Assembly: GCF_014197055.1 (NCBI RefSeq)
Contig: NZ_JACIEW010000002.1
Span: 1 to 64,000, forward strand
Source of the DNA: Devosia subaequoris
GTDB taxonomy: Bacteria > Pseudomonadota > Alphaproteobacteria > Rhizobiales > Devosiaceae
Direction of reading: 5' to 3'
Length of the DNA stretch: 64,000 nucleotides
Position numbers and translations under genes: made by a program. The notes under the pieces are model-generated. The model was not told the origin of the DNA and searched no databases. It was given only the letters and a program-made list of their open reading frames with translations. Shown in pieces: positions 17,207 through 25,631 of the stretch (positions are counted from its first letter, which is position 1; the number at the start of each line of letters is the position of its first letter).

Positions 17207-17919
17207 CCGATATCCTGGCCTGGCTGGTTGCGCTGCAGGGCGATATCCAGCGGTCCGTTGCCGATCAGATAAGCGCGTTCTCGGCGAGCGGTGACTGGCT
17301 TGCCCTGCTTGGAGCAATGCCACTCGCTATTGTGTTCGGCATGGCCCATGCCCTGACGCCGGGACACAACAAGCTGGTTCTCGCAACCTTCGTCCTGGGA
17401 GAGCGGCTCGGTCTGCTCAAGGCCCTCGCGACCTCGATGCTGCTCAGCGCCACCCATATCGGCAGCGCCGTCGCCATCGGCTTCGGGGCCAACTGGCTGG
17501 TGTCGCGCACTATCACCCAGGCAGGCCGGGCGCCCCTCCTAGAAACAACCAGCCAGGTCTTGCTCGCCGCAATTGCGGTCTGGATGGTCGGGCGCGCCAT
17601 CTGGCCCGCGCGATCGCATGAGCATCCCGGTCTTTTTGCCGTGGCCGCTGGTTTGGTGCCCTGTCCATTGACACTGTTCACAGTGGTGATGGCGACCTCA
17701 ATGGGATCTCCGGAGGCCGGCGCGATATTTGCCCTGGCGATGCTGGTGGGGGTGGGGAGCGTGCTGTCGCTGGTCGGCTTGGCCGCGCATGTTGGCGCCG
17801 CCAGAATGAGCGGAGTCGTTGGGCGTTTCGAGCTTGCCGGCCGGGTGATACTCGGCCTTGGCGGCACCGTGCTGTTAATGCTGGTTATCACTCCGCATAT
17901 TCAACGCCTGCTTGAGTAG
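17203..17919 (+). CDS. NicO/RcnA-like nickel-cobalt exporter
   Basis: A 238-residue membrane protein with about six helices. It carries the NicO signature GMAHALTPGHNK near residue 47 and a second conserved region PCPLTLFTV. RcnA-type members export Ni(II)/Co(II). Unlike E. coli RcnA it lacks a long His-rich cytoplasmic loop; the preceding MFS protein carries the His tail instead. It is the last gene of the repressor-MFS-NicO operon. Confidence 0.82.
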   Translation: MTDILAWLVALQGDIQRSVADQISAFSASGDWLALLGAMPLAIVFGMAHALTPGHNKLVLATFVLGERLGLLKALATSMLLSATHIGSAVAIGFGANWLVSRTITQAGRAPLLETTSQVLLAAIAVWMVGRAIWPARSHEHPGLFAVAAGLVPCPLTLFTVVMATSMGSPEAGAIFALAMLVGVGSVLSLVGLAAHVGAARMSGVVGRFELAGRVILGLGGTVLLMLVITPHIQRLLE

Positions 17920-18067
17920 CGAAGGCGTATCCGTGCGGACGGTATCGACGCGATTGTCCCGCCAGACACCGAACAGAACGAGTGTGTGCGGCGCAGGTTG
18001 ATGGCCACGATTGATCGTTCCAGTCCTCCCGCCGACTGATTCCGTTTTTATGGCAGATCACCTCCAG

Positions 18068-18895
18068 CTACTTCTTTCCGTTGCCGCCTGGGTTGCCGTT
18101 GCCACCGGCATTGCTGTTTCCGTTGCCGCCAGTGCTGCCCTTACCGTTGCCACCGGCATTGCCGCTACCGTTGCCGCCAGCGCTGCCGTTACCGTCGCCA
18201 CCGGCATTGCCGCTACCGTTGCCGCCTGTGTTGCCGTTATTGTTGCCACCGGCATTACCGTTTCCGCCGGCATTACCCTTGCCGTTCCCACGGGAATCGC
18301 GATCGGGTTTGCCGTTGACTGCGTTCCCGTCAGCGTTGCGAATGACAGGCAACGTAGCGCCGCCGGTTGCGGCAACCTCAAAGCGACCGGAAGGATCCAC
18401 GGTGGTGGATTGCCCGGGGGTGATCTCGACATAGGTGCCGGTATTCGGGTCCTCCACGCTCACCTGACCGCGATCGACCGATACACGGGCCCCAGCGCTC
18501 GTGCTTCTCACGACAAACTCCGTGCCCTTGACCACCGCAGCCAAATAGGGCGTGAGAATGCCGAAGTGCTTCACGTCCCGTTTTTCCGCCTCTACGGCGA
18601 TTTGGCCGTAGTGCTGATGAACGTTTGTGAATTTCTCGCCATTCCGATCAATAATCTGGATCATCGAGTGACCAGAGACGTCTATGGCTTCTGCTCCCCG
18701 GGTAAGCGTCACCCGACCGTTTCCCAAAGTCTTGATGTAGCTATCGTCCGAGACGACGTCTCCTCGCTGGAGGGGGGCCCATTCTTTTTCCTGAAGAACG
18801 AGCACCGAGCCGCGAAGTCGCTCAGCGACCCAGTCATCCGCGTAAGCGACGGTGTTTGCAAAGCAATGGAAAAGGATGGGAAGTGCTATAGCCAT
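18068..18895 (-). CDS. FecR-like exported protein with Gly-Asn repeat tail
   Basis: About 275 residues. A signal peptide (MAIALPILFHCFANTVAYAD) precedes a FecR-like domain (about 25-165) with RGDVVSDDSYIKTLGNGRVT and VKGTEFVVRS blocks. The final 90 residues are tandem GNGxGNAGG-type repeats. There is no cytoplasmic anti-sigma part, so this is a periplasmic or surface FecR-domain protein rather than a classic sigma regulator. The ATG at 18895 fits the signal peptide; a TTG at 18916 would add seven residues. It is divergent from a small secreted protein that also has a Gly-rich tail. Confidence 0.75.
   Translation of the reverse strand: MAIALPILFHCFANTVAYADDWVAERLRGSVLVLQEKEWAPLQRGDVVSDDSYIKTLGNGRVTLTRGAEAIDVSGHSMIQIIDRNGEKFTNVHQHYGQIAVEAEKRDVKHFGILTPYLAAVVKGTEFVVRSTSAGARVSVDRGQVSVEDPNTGTYVEITPGQSTTVDPSGRFEVAATGGATLPVIRNADGNAVNGKPDRDSRGNGKGNAGGNGNAGGNNNGNTGGNGSGNAGGDGNGSAGGNGSGNAGGNGKGSTGGNGNSNAGGNGNPGGNGKK
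18082..18290 (-). repeat. tandem 24-base repeats coding a Gly-Asn tail
   Basis: About eight imperfect copies of a unit of roughly 24 bases encode GNGSGNAGG-like peptides at the C-terminus of the FecR-like protein. On the plus strand the units read as CCGTTGCCACCGGCATTGCC-like blocks. Such tracts change length easily by slippage. Confidence 0.75.
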
Positions 18896-19265
18896 TAGGC
18901 GATCATGGTGTTTCAAGTTTTATACGGCAGCCGCCGCCCCCTCATACTTTGCCGACGAGGGTGACCTGCTGGTCGTTAATCAAGGGTTGCGATCATGGGG
19001 GCCGCTTGCATCTGCGCAGCCTGATGGTTTCCGGGCTTTTCGTCAGAAAACCGCAGTTTTAACAAAATATGGCTCATGGCAGCTGCGATTCCGTGGATCA
19101 CCTTCTCAGCGCTGACTCGGACATACGCGGCTTGCGCAGGGCTCCCTGCCGCTCGCCCGCGAGATCTGTCGCTCGTGTTCAAGCAGATGCAATCTTCATT
19201 ATTTCGGTACGGTAAGTTTACGTGTTGCTGATATCGATTGGGCGCTCACACTGGAGTTGTCTCGT

Positions 19266-19637
19266 ATGTGCCGCCTTCCCATTATCGCGCTTGCTATCAG
19301 CTGCCTGTCCGCGCCTGCTCTTGCGCAGGAAGAACTGATCACTGACGAATGCGCCCCGACCACGCTCTTTCAAGCCTTTGGCCTTGAAGACGTTGAGGGC
19401 TGCGAACCCGATGGCAGTCTTGGTGATGAAGTCGTCGGCGACGAGGACGCGGTCAGCGCCAACCCGGTGGCCGCCGCTGCCAAATTGCCGGGCAACAATC
19501 GTGAAGCCGCACTGGCGCATGCGAACGAGAAAAGCAACGGCGCAGTGGAAGCTGCTCACGAACGGCGCAACGATAATGAGGGCCGCGGCAATTTCGGCAG
19601 TGACAATGCTGGTGGACAAGGCGGCGGGCGCCGCTAA
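19266..19637 (+). CDS. small exported protein with Gly-rich C-terminus
   Basis: A 123-residue protein with a signal peptide (MCRLPIIALAISCLSAPALA, then QEE). The mature part is acidic with two cysteines (ECAPT and EGCEP). A polar segment rich in Asn, Glu and Gly ends GNFGSDNAGGQGGGRR. No family is recognised. GGAG lies nine bases before the ATG; a TTG at 19257 is less likely. Its Gly-rich tail echoes the repeat tail of the divergent FecR-like neighbour. Confidence 0.6.
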   Translation: MCRLPIIALAISCLSAPALAQEELITDECAPTTLFQAFGLEDVEGCEPDGSLGDEVVGDEDAVSANPVAAAAKLPGNNREAALAHANEKSNGAVEAAHERRNDNEGRGNFGSDNAGGQGGGRR

Positions 19638-19814
19638 TTCCAACTAGATATCGGACCGACGACCGGGTTCCTTCGTTCCGCCACGACCTTTTCAGATCGG
19701 TCACCGAGCTCCGGCGCCAGTTGGCTTGCTGTGGCTAGCCCCTTGCGAAGAACCTGCGACTCCCGCAATGAAAGCTCCGCTCAGGTCTGTGTTGCCTGAA
19801 AGCAGGAGAATACC

Positions 19815-20393
19815 ATGTTAGATACGCCTAACCTTCGTTGGAAGGTCGAGGGCCTAGCCCTCATTGCTGCCTTTACCCTGACCGTACCGCTGGCCAACTG
19901 GATGATCGGCAATGTTGGAACTGTCTGCGTTCCGGATGGCCCTTGTCTTGTGCCAGTGGCGCCCGGCCTCCTGGCGCCCAGCGGTGTGCTGGTGGCCGGC
20001 CTTGCATTTGTCCTCCGGGATTTTGTGCAACAGCGTCTTGGCGCAATCTGGGCCATCGCCGCCATCGTCGCCGGTGCGGCCATCTCAGCCACGATAGCGC
20101 CGCCCGCCCTGGTTATTGCGTCGGCCGCAGCATTTCTTGTGTCCGAACTGGCAGACATGGCGGTTTTCACGCCCTTGCGGCGTCGCGGCTTGCTTCTCGC
20201 CGTGTTCGCCTCGAGCATCGTCGGGCTCTTTGTGGATACGCTGATCTTTCTGCAACTTGCATTTGGGAACACTGACTTGATGTGGGGTCAGGTTGTAGGC
20301 AAAAGCTGGATGGTGGTACTGGCGTTGCCGCTGCTTCATCTGTTGCAGACACGCCGCACGTCGGCGGCTCCCATTGAGGGAGCACAGGCATGA
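19815..20393 (+). CDS. VUT-family queuosine-precursor transporter
   Basis: A 192-residue inner-membrane protein with about six helices and the VUT (YhhQ-like) core, including [20 protein letters not shown] and [19 protein letters not shown]. Family members import queuosine precursors such as preQ0 or preQ1. It overlaps the queF gene by four bases (ATGA), which supports this role. GCAGGAG lies before the ATG. I could not recognise a preQ1 riboswitch in the 170-base leader. Confidence 0.82.
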   Translation: MLDTPNLRWKVEGLALIAAFTLTVPLANWMIGNVGTVCVPDGPCLVPVAPGLLAPSGVLVAGLAFVLRDFVQQRLGAIWAIAAIVAGAAISATIAPPALVIASAAAFLVSELADMAVFTPLRRRGLLLAVFASSIVGLFVDTLIFLQLAFGNTDLMWGQVVGKSWMVVLALPLLHLLQTRRTSAAPIEGAQA

Positions 20394-20851
20394 GCGAGCA
20401 ACATCTTGGCCTGAGCCAGCTTGGGCGCGACATTTCGGCACCCACTGACCCCACGACGGCCGTGTTGGAACGCGTGCCCAATCCCCACGAGGATACCGAT
20501 TACCTGACCCGTTTCACCGCGCCTGAATTCACATCAATTTGCCCAGTCACCGGCCAGCCGGACTTTGCCCATCTGGTAATCGACTACGTTCCAGATAGGT
20601 GGCTGGTAGAGTCAAAATCCCTCAAGCTCTATTTGACGGCTTTCCGCAATCACGGGGCCTTCCATGAAGATTGCACAGTCGGGATCGGGCGACGTTTGGT
20701 GGGTCTGCTCGAGCCGCGCTGGCTCAGAATTGCCGGCTACTGGTATCCGCGCGGCGGCATCCCGATTGACGTCTTCTGGCAGACCGGGGCGCCGCCGAGC
20801 CATCTCTGGCTACCAGACACTGGCGTCCCCAGCTATCGCGGCCGTGGGTAG
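20390..20851 (+). CDS. queF: 7-cyano-7-deazaguanine reductase QueF
   Basis: A 153-residue enzyme that reduces preQ0 to preQ1 with NADPH in queuosine biosynthesis. It has the catalytic Cys in [16 protein letters not shown] and the [20 protein letters not shown] motif that binds NADPH and substrate. The length fits the unimodular (YkvM-type) branch. It starts within the last codons of the VUT transporter gene, giving a transport-and-reduction pair. Confidence 0.93.
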   Translation: MSEQHLGLSQLGRDISAPTDPTTAVLERVPNPHEDTDYLTRFTAPEFTSICPVTGQPDFAHLVIDYVPDRWLVESKSLKLYLTAFRNHGAFHEDCTVGIGRRLVGLLEPRWLRIAGYWYPRGGIPIDVFWQTGAPPSHLWLPDTGVPSYRGRG

Positions 20852-20909
20852 GTTCTGTCTGTTAGTGCGCCAACCAAGGCGAGCGTGCAACTGAACTCGA
20901 AAATTGACT

Positions 20910-20944
20910 CGCAGGGCAGTCTCACAACTTGAGGCTGCCCTGCG
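20910..20944 (-). terminator. strong hairpin between convergent genes
   Basis: Arms CGCAGGGCAG (20910-20919) and CTGCCCTGCG (20935-20944) pair perfectly, and inner CTCA/TGAG pairs with a G-T wobble extend the stem to 15 pairs around a five-base loop. Read on the minus strand the stem is followed by AATTTT, so it best terminates a message coming from the right. However, it lies beyond the 3' end of the small secreted gene at 20958 and can also block read-through from queF. Confidence 0.6.
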
Positions 20945-20957
20945 GGGTTGGGCAATA

Positions 20958-21236
20958 TTACCAGACCCCACCGTCGTCCACCGGCTCCTCAACCGGTTCT
21001 TCGATGGGCTCCGACACGGACCCGCCGCCGGCGTTGCCCACCTTGCGATCATTTCCCTGGTTTCCGTCAAAGCCGGAAATGCCGCTGCCATTGGTGTGGC
21101 TTTGGCCCGGGCCTGCCTTGTCAATCAAATCCACAGGAGCAGGCACGTCGCCTGAACCAATGGCCAGTGCGGGGCTGGCGATCGCAATCGCCGCGACGAC
21201 CGACAGCGCGGAAGACAGAAGAAGAGACTTTTTCAT
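20958..21236 (-). CDS. small exported Gly/acidic protein
   Basis: A 92-residue protein with a signal peptide (MKKSLLLSSALSVVAAIAIA, then SPALA). The mature part is Gly/Asn-rich, and its end is acidic (SEPIEEPVEEPVDDGG). No domain is recognised. The MKKS start at 21236 is preferred over an in-frame start at 21248. It stands between a terminator hairpin and the FMN riboswitch of the divergent rib operon. Confidence 0.55.
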   Translation of the reverse strand: MKKSLLLSSALSVVAAIAIASPALAIGSGDVPAPVDLIDKAGPGQSHTNGSGISGFDGNQGNDRKVGNAGGGSVSEPIEEPVEEPVDDGGVW

Positions 21237-21433
21237 AAACACCCTCATTGGATTTCGGCTCGACTGGGCCGGTCTCGCAGTGTCTGGTTAGACTCACGTA
21301 CGGTTCCTATTCGAACTGAATCGCTATTGAGATAACTTGCATGCACATGCTCGGGATAAGGGCACGTTGATGCGCCTTCTTGATCTGTTGCCGCCCTTGC
21401 TCTAAGTCAGATTGAAGCAGGCTGCCTGCTAGT

Positions 21434-21575
21434 GTTCTCAGGGCGGGGTGAAATTCCCCACCGGCGGTAATTGTGTCTTTGTGCACATCAGCCCGCGAGC
21501 GCCCATCCTTCGGGGTGGGGTCAGCAGACCCGGTGTAATTCCGGGGCCGACGGTATAGTCCGGATGGAAGAGAAC
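21434..21575 (+). promoter_or_regulatory. FMN riboswitch (RFN element)
   Basis: This leader has all conserved RFN blocks in order: TCTCAGGGCGGGGTGAAATT, then CACCGGCGGTAA, AGCCCGCGAGCGCC, GGTCAGCAGACCCGGTGTAA, CCGACGGTATAGTCCGGATG and the closing GAAGAGAAC. It lies about 95 bases ahead of ribD. In proteobacteria FMN binding usually hides the ribosome site or stops transcription, so riboflavin genes are off when FMN is plentiful. Confidence 0.97.
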
Positions 21576-21668
21576 CGATGATCGTAGACGCGCGCTTTCC
21601 GTTCACCGGACAGCGCGTGCTTGTCGTCATTTGCCCTGGAACGCGTCTTTGGTGACGACGGGACGGGC

Positions 21669-22721
21669 ATGGACGAGAGCGCAGGTTACCCCAATCCAGA
21701 TCTTCCGCCGCGGCCGATCCTGCGCGCCTTTGCGCGTGCGCTGGATTTGGCGCGGGCCCATGAGGGCGCGACGGCGCCGAATCCGCCGGTCGGTTGCGTG
21801 CTGCTCGACGCAAATGGGCAGGAACTGGCTACCGGCGCACATCGGCGGGCAGGCATGCCTCATGCCGAGGCTGACGCCATCAACAAGGCTCGCGCCGCCG
21901 GTCTTGCCGACAAAATCGACAGTGTCGTGGTGACGCTCGAACCCTGCAACCACCACGGCCGCACGCCACCCTGCGCAGAAGCCATTCTGGGCACCGGCGC
22001 ACGCCTGGCCTGGATGGCCTGCCGTGACCCCAATCCCGAAGTCACGGGCGGCGGCGCCGAACGCCTGCGCGCAGCGGGGCTCGATGTGCACTTCTTGTCC
22101 GATCTGCACCACCACCCCGAGGCCGCTGTGCTGCTTGGAGAAGCCAACCGGCTGCTCGCGCCATTCGCAAAGCGCAGCCAAACCGGTCTGCCCTTCATCA
22201 CCATCAAGCAGGCCATTTCCGCATCGGGAAGCATGGTACCGGTTGCCGGGCGCAAGACCTTTACCAGCGCTGCATCGCTGGAACTGGCCCATCGACTGCG
22301 GCGTCGAGCCGATGCCATCCTGACAGGCTCGGGGACAGTGCTCGCCGACAACCCCCTCTTTACCGTGCGGCGCGTGCCAGACCATTCGGAAAAGCAACGC
22401 ATGCTGGTGATTCTGGACGGGCGTCGGCGGGTCACCGAGACCTATTTGGATGCCGCCCGACAGCGCGGATTTGCCCTGCACCTGGCCGATGACGTGCACC
22501 ACGCCTTGGAAGCGATTGGCGCGGCGGGCGGCATGGAGGTGCTGGTCGAAGCTGGTCCATCCCTGACCACTCATCTGCTCACAACCGGCTTCTGGGACGA
22601 GCACCTGCTGATCGAGCAGGCCGCCAATCCCGACGGGACCGACCGGGTGACCGTTCGGCGCAACCTGGCTTCCCAAGCTTATTCACACGGAAAGGAAAAA
22701 GATGTTCTCGGGCATCATTGA
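21669..22721 (+). CDS. ribD: bifunctional riboflavin biosynthesis deaminase/reductase RibD
   Basis: A 350-residue enzyme carrying out the deamination and side-chain reduction after GTP cyclohydrolase II. The N-terminal deaminase has the zinc site HAEADAINKAR and PCNHHGRTPPCAEAI. The C-terminal RibD_C reductase has TIKQAISASG and AGPSLTTHLL. The ATG at 21669 precedes the conserved domain by about 15 residues; a TTG at 21621 is possible. A 25-codon open frame (21578-21655) sits between riboswitch and start. The gene overlaps ribE by 20 bases. Confidence 0.93.
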   Translation: MDESAGYPNPDLPPRPILRAFARALDLARAHEGATAPNPPVGCVLLDANGQELATGAHRRAGMPHAEADAINKARAAGLADKIDSVVVTLEPCNHHGRTPPCAEAILGTGARLAWMACRDPNPEVTGGGAERLRAAGLDVHFLSDLHHHPEAAVLLGEANRLLAPFAKRSQTGLPFITIKQAISASGSMVPVAGRKTFTSAASLELAHRLRRRADAILTGSGTVLADNPLFTVRRVPDHSEKQRMLVILDGRRRVTETYLDAARQRGFALHLADDVHHALEAIGAAGGMEVLVEAGPSLTTHLLTTGFWDEHLLIEQAANPDGTDRVTVRRNLASQAYSHGKEKDVLGHH

Positions 22722-23310
22722 AAAACGCGCACGCGTCTCTCTGGCCGAGCCCAATGGCGGCTCGCTGGAGATCGAACTTGAGAGCGGATGGGCGGACCTG
22801 TCGCTGGGCGAGAGCATTGCAGTCAATGGCGTGTGCCTGACAGTCACCCAATTCGATGGCGCCGGCCGCGCCCGTTTCTTCATCAGCCCCGAAACGCTGG
22901 CGCGCACCAATCTGGGTGGCCTGGCCGTCGGCCAATACGCCAATCTGGAGCGCGCGGTAACGCTCGACACGCGGCTTTCCGGCCATCTGGTGCAGGGTCA
23001 TGTCGACGGACTGGCGCGGCTGGTGGAGCGGGTTGAGGCCGATGGCGCCTACAGGCATGTCTTCGTGCTGCCCGTCGCCCTTGGACGCTATTGCGTCGAA
23101 AAAGGCTCCATCGCCCTCGATGGCATCAGCCTCACCATCAATGACCTAGACCAGCGGGATGGGGGCGTTGCCGTGCTGGTGACCATCATCCCCCACACCT
23201 GGGAGCACACCAATCTCAACACCCTCGCCATTGGCGACGATCTCAATGTCGAGGTCGACGTCATGGCCAAATATGTGGAGCGCCTATGTCTGCCGTATCT
23301 CAAGCCCTGA
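22702..23310 (+). CDS. ribE: riboflavin synthase alpha subunit
   Basis: A 202-residue enzyme that dismutates two 6,7-dimethyl-8-ribityllumazine molecules to riboflavin. It begins MFSGIIEKRARVSL and contains the two tandem lumazine-binding barrels. The first includes GESIAVNGVCLTV, the second GSIALDGISLTIND. GGAAAGG precedes the ATG. It overlaps ribD by 20 bases and ribBA by 25 bases, so the operon is tightly packed and translationally coupled. Confidence 0.94.
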   Translation: MFSGIIEKRARVSLAEPNGGSLEIELESGWADLSLGESIAVNGVCLTVTQFDGAGRARFFISPETLARTNLGGLAVGQYANLERAVTLDTRLSGHLVQGHVDGLARLVERVEADGAYRHVFVLPVALGRYCVEKGSIALDGISLTINDLDQRDGGVAVLVTIIPHTWEHTNLNTLAIGDDLNVEVDVMAKYVERLCLPYLKP

Positions 23311-24506
23311 TCCAATTGCGCAATGGCGGCATGGTGATCCTGGTCGATGACGAGGATCGCGAAAACGAAGGCGATCTGGTTATTGCCGCTGAGTATGCGA
23401 CTCCTGAGGCAATCAACTTCATGGCTCGGCATGGTCGTGGCCTGATCTGCCTGGCGCTCACCGGCGAACAGGTCGACCAGCTTGGTCTGCCCCCGATGGT
23501 GGCCAATAACCGGGCCCGCCGCTCGACCGCCTTCACCGTCTCCATCGAGGCCGTCGAGGGGATCACAACGGGCATATCGGCACATGACCGGGCCAGAACG
23601 GTTGCGGTTGCCGCCGATCCCGAGGTGCGGCCCGCCGATATCGCCTCGCCGGGGCATGTCTTTCCGCTGCGGGCCGCCGACAATGGCGTCCTGGCGCGCG
23701 ATGGCCATACCGAAGGTGCGATCGACCTCATGCGGTTGGCCGGACTGCGGCCCGCCGGCGTGATCTGCGAGGTCATGCGGGACGACGGGCAGATGGCGCG
23801 GCGGCCCGAACTCGAGGTCTTTGCTCGGGAGCACAATCTTCCCATCCTCACCATAAGGGACATCATTGCCCATCGCCTCGCCAACGAGACTTTGGTGGAC
23901 GAGGTGGCGCGGTCCGAATTGCCCACCGAACACTCGCCGATCCCGCTGGAGGTGCGCGCCTTCCGCAGCCGGTTGGACGGCACCGAGCATCTGGCACTGA
24001 TCCGCAATCCCCTGGGGCGCACGCCGTTGGTGCGCATTCACTCGGAATGCCTGACCGGTGATGCACTGGGTTCGCTCAGATGCGATTGCGGGCCGCAATT
24101 GCAGGAGGCCCTGCGCCAGATCGCCACCGGTGAGGGCGGTGCCTTGATCTATCTACGCGGACAGGAAGGCCGGGGCATCGGCCTTGGCAACAAGATCCGC
24201 GCCTATGCCCTGCAGGACCAGGGGCACGACACGGTGGAAGCCAATACAGCCCTTGGGTTTGCACCCGATGCCCGCGACTATGGCATTGCCGGGCAGATTC
24301 TGGGCGCGCTCGGAATCGAACGCCTGCGGCTTCTGTCGAACAATCCGGACAAGGTCATGTCGCTCGAACAGTTCGGCATCGATGTCGCCGAGCGCGTGCC
24401 GCTCGAAATCCCGGCCAATCCCTACAACTGGCGCTATCTCGCGACCAAGCGGGACAAGTTCGGCCACACCTTCACCCATCAGGAACATGAGAACCAGAAT
24501 GTCTGA
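23286..24506 (+). CDS. ribBA: RibBA: DHBP synthase / GTP cyclohydrolase II
   Basis: A 406-residue bifunctional enzyme giving both inputs for lumazine formation. The N-terminal DHBP synthase half has VDDEDRENEGDLVIAAE and ATPEAINFMARHGRG. The C-terminal half has the zinc cysteines of HSECLTGDALGSLRCDCG and RGQEGRGIGL of GTP cyclohydrolase II, so both sites look complete, unlike many alphaproteobacterial RibBA proteins with a degenerate second half. It overlaps ribE by 25 bases and ribH by eight. Confidence 0.94.
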   Translation: MSAVSQALIQLRNGGMVILVDDEDRENEGDLVIAAEYATPEAINFMARHGRGLICLALTGEQVDQLGLPPMVANNRARRSTAFTVSIEAVEGITTGISAHDRARTVAVAADPEVRPADIASPGHVFPLRAADNGVLARDGHTEGAIDLMRLAGLRPAGVICEVMRDDGQMARRPELEVFAREHNLPILTIRDIIAHRLANETLVDEVARSELPTEHSPIPLEVRAFRSRLDGTEHLALIRNPLGRTPLVRIHSECLTGDALGSLRCDCGPQLQEALRQIATGEGGALIYLRGQEGRGIGLGNKIRAYALQDQGHDTVEANTALGFAPDARDYGIAGQILGALGIERLRLLSNNPDKVMSLEQFGIDVAERVPLEIPANPYNWRYLATKRDKFGHTFTHQEHENQNV

Positions 24507-24942
24507 AATCACACATCGCCTTGCCCTTGTCGTCAGCCAGTTCAATTCCGAAGTCACCCACGGCCTGCGCGATGGTGCACTGGCCTATCTCGCCGAAAAC
24601 GGCGTTTCGATTGCGCCGGACCACGTCTATTCGGCGCCTGGCGCCTTCGAAATTCCACTTATCGCCAAGCGGTTGGCGCAATCCGGCTTCGACGGCGTGA
24701 TTTGCCTCGGCTGCGTCATCAAGGGTGATACGGCCCATTTCGAATATATCAGCGAGGCAACTGCCCATGGCTTGATGCAGGCCGGACTTGAGACCGGCAA
24801 ACCCATCACCTTTGGTATTTTGACCACCTATACGGACGAACAGGCCATCCTGCGCAGCCGCAAGGACGAGCACAACAAGGGCCGGGAAGCCGCTGCGGCG
24901 TGTCTGGAGGCTCTCCATACGATTGCGACCATCGCTCGCTAG
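24499..24942 (+). CDS. ribH: 6,7-dimethyl-8-ribityllumazine synthase
   Basis: A 147-residue lumazine synthase condensing the RibD and RibBA products. It shows SQFNSEVTHGLRDGA, the substrate loop APGAFEIPLIAKRL, VICLGCVIKGDTAHFEYI with the catalytic His, and FGILTTYTDEQA. The length fits a single-domain capsid-type or decameric RibH. The ATG at 24499 overlaps the ribBA stop by eight bases. It is the last gene of the FMN-controlled operon. Confidence 0.93.
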   Translation: MSEITHRLALVVSQFNSEVTHGLRDGALAYLAENGVSIAPDHVYSAPGAFEIPLIAKRLAQSGFDGVICLGCVIKGDTAHFEYISEATAHGLMQAGLETGKPITFGILTTYTDEQAILRSRKDEHNKGREAAAACLEALHTIATIAR

Positions 24943-25096
24943 GCGGTCTCCCATGTTCGCCAGTAGTGCGTGCGGTGAAAACCACCAGTTCGCTGGCGGG
25001 CGTTGTCCCATGCCCGATCAATTGCGGGAACCTCCGGCCCTGGAATTTTTAAGCAGGCGGTTCGTCAGCAGCTTCGCAGGATTGAAGCCATCCGTT

Positions 25097-25303
25097 AGGC
25101 CCGTCAGTGATACAGGGACCGGCATGCCCAAGGACGTCATCGAGCCTGCCTTCGATCCATTCTTCACCACGAAACCGTTGGGCCAGGGTACCGGTCTCGG
25201 GCTGTCAACGGTGCATGGTTTTGCCGGGCAGTCCGGGGGCACCGTTCGAATCTACTCGGAGCCCAACCAAGGTACAACGGTTTGCATTTACCTGCCTCGC
25301 CTC
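25097..25303 (+). pseudogene. histidine-kinase ATPase-domain fragment
   Basis: About 69 residues match the end of an HATPase domain: SDTGTGMPKDVIEPAFDPFF, then TTKPLGQGTGLGLSTVHGFA and EPNQGTTVCIYLPR. Everything upstream that would make a kinase (DHp helix, N box) is missing. The following codons match no family. It lies directly before a fragment of a penicillin-binding protein on the opposite strand, so this short interval collects debris of two unrelated genes. Confidence 0.75.
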
Positions 25304-25417
25304 ACGGGAGACGGGACACGAGAGGAGATAGAGAACGCGGTGGTCGAAGCCAGCCGGAATAAGGCTGGAAGGTGCAATCCGAGGCTCGCAAGGAGCGATA
25401 GCATCGAGAACATTCCT

Positions 25418-25612
25418 GAAATGTTGCATTGCGGTGTAGCCTCCGTCGCAAGCGGCGCGCCAGTGGTCTGCTGCATGACCGACGGTTCCGAGGTGCCGCC
25501 GATAGTTACGGTGCTCGTCATGAAGCGGCACCACATCAGGGCTGGCAATTCTCCTCCTGTCACTCCCTGCATCGGAGAACTGTCGTCGTTGCATACGCAG
25601 CCCCCAGGTTCG
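25418..25612 (-). pseudogene. C-terminal fragment of a class A PBP
   Basis: The reverse strand reads CNDDSSPMQGVTGGELPALM, then WCRFMTSTVTIGGTSEPS and ATPQCNI. This aligns with residues of the intact PBP at 8226-10511 (GNDNNSPMEEVTGGKLPALI, then WQHFMTSAVSAEGTSDGS and APPLCNI). It has none of the catalytic motifs and diverges on both sides. It is a decayed second copy or a transferred scrap, close to but not identical with the intact gene. Confidence 0.75.
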
Positions 25613-25631
25613 CCGGGCGTTAACCGTCGCG

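Noticed and set aside
18011-18898. Plus-strand frame with VAATVAASAA-like repeats
   Set aside because: Mirror of the Gly-Asn repeats of the FecR-like gene.
19640-19814. Possible preQ1 riboswitch ahead of the VUT/queF pair
   Set aside because: A small TTGCG/CGCAA stem exists, but none of the preQ1 class consensus blocks could be found.
21627-22676. 349-codon minus-strand frame
   Set aside because: Antisense to ribD; a shadow caused by high GC.
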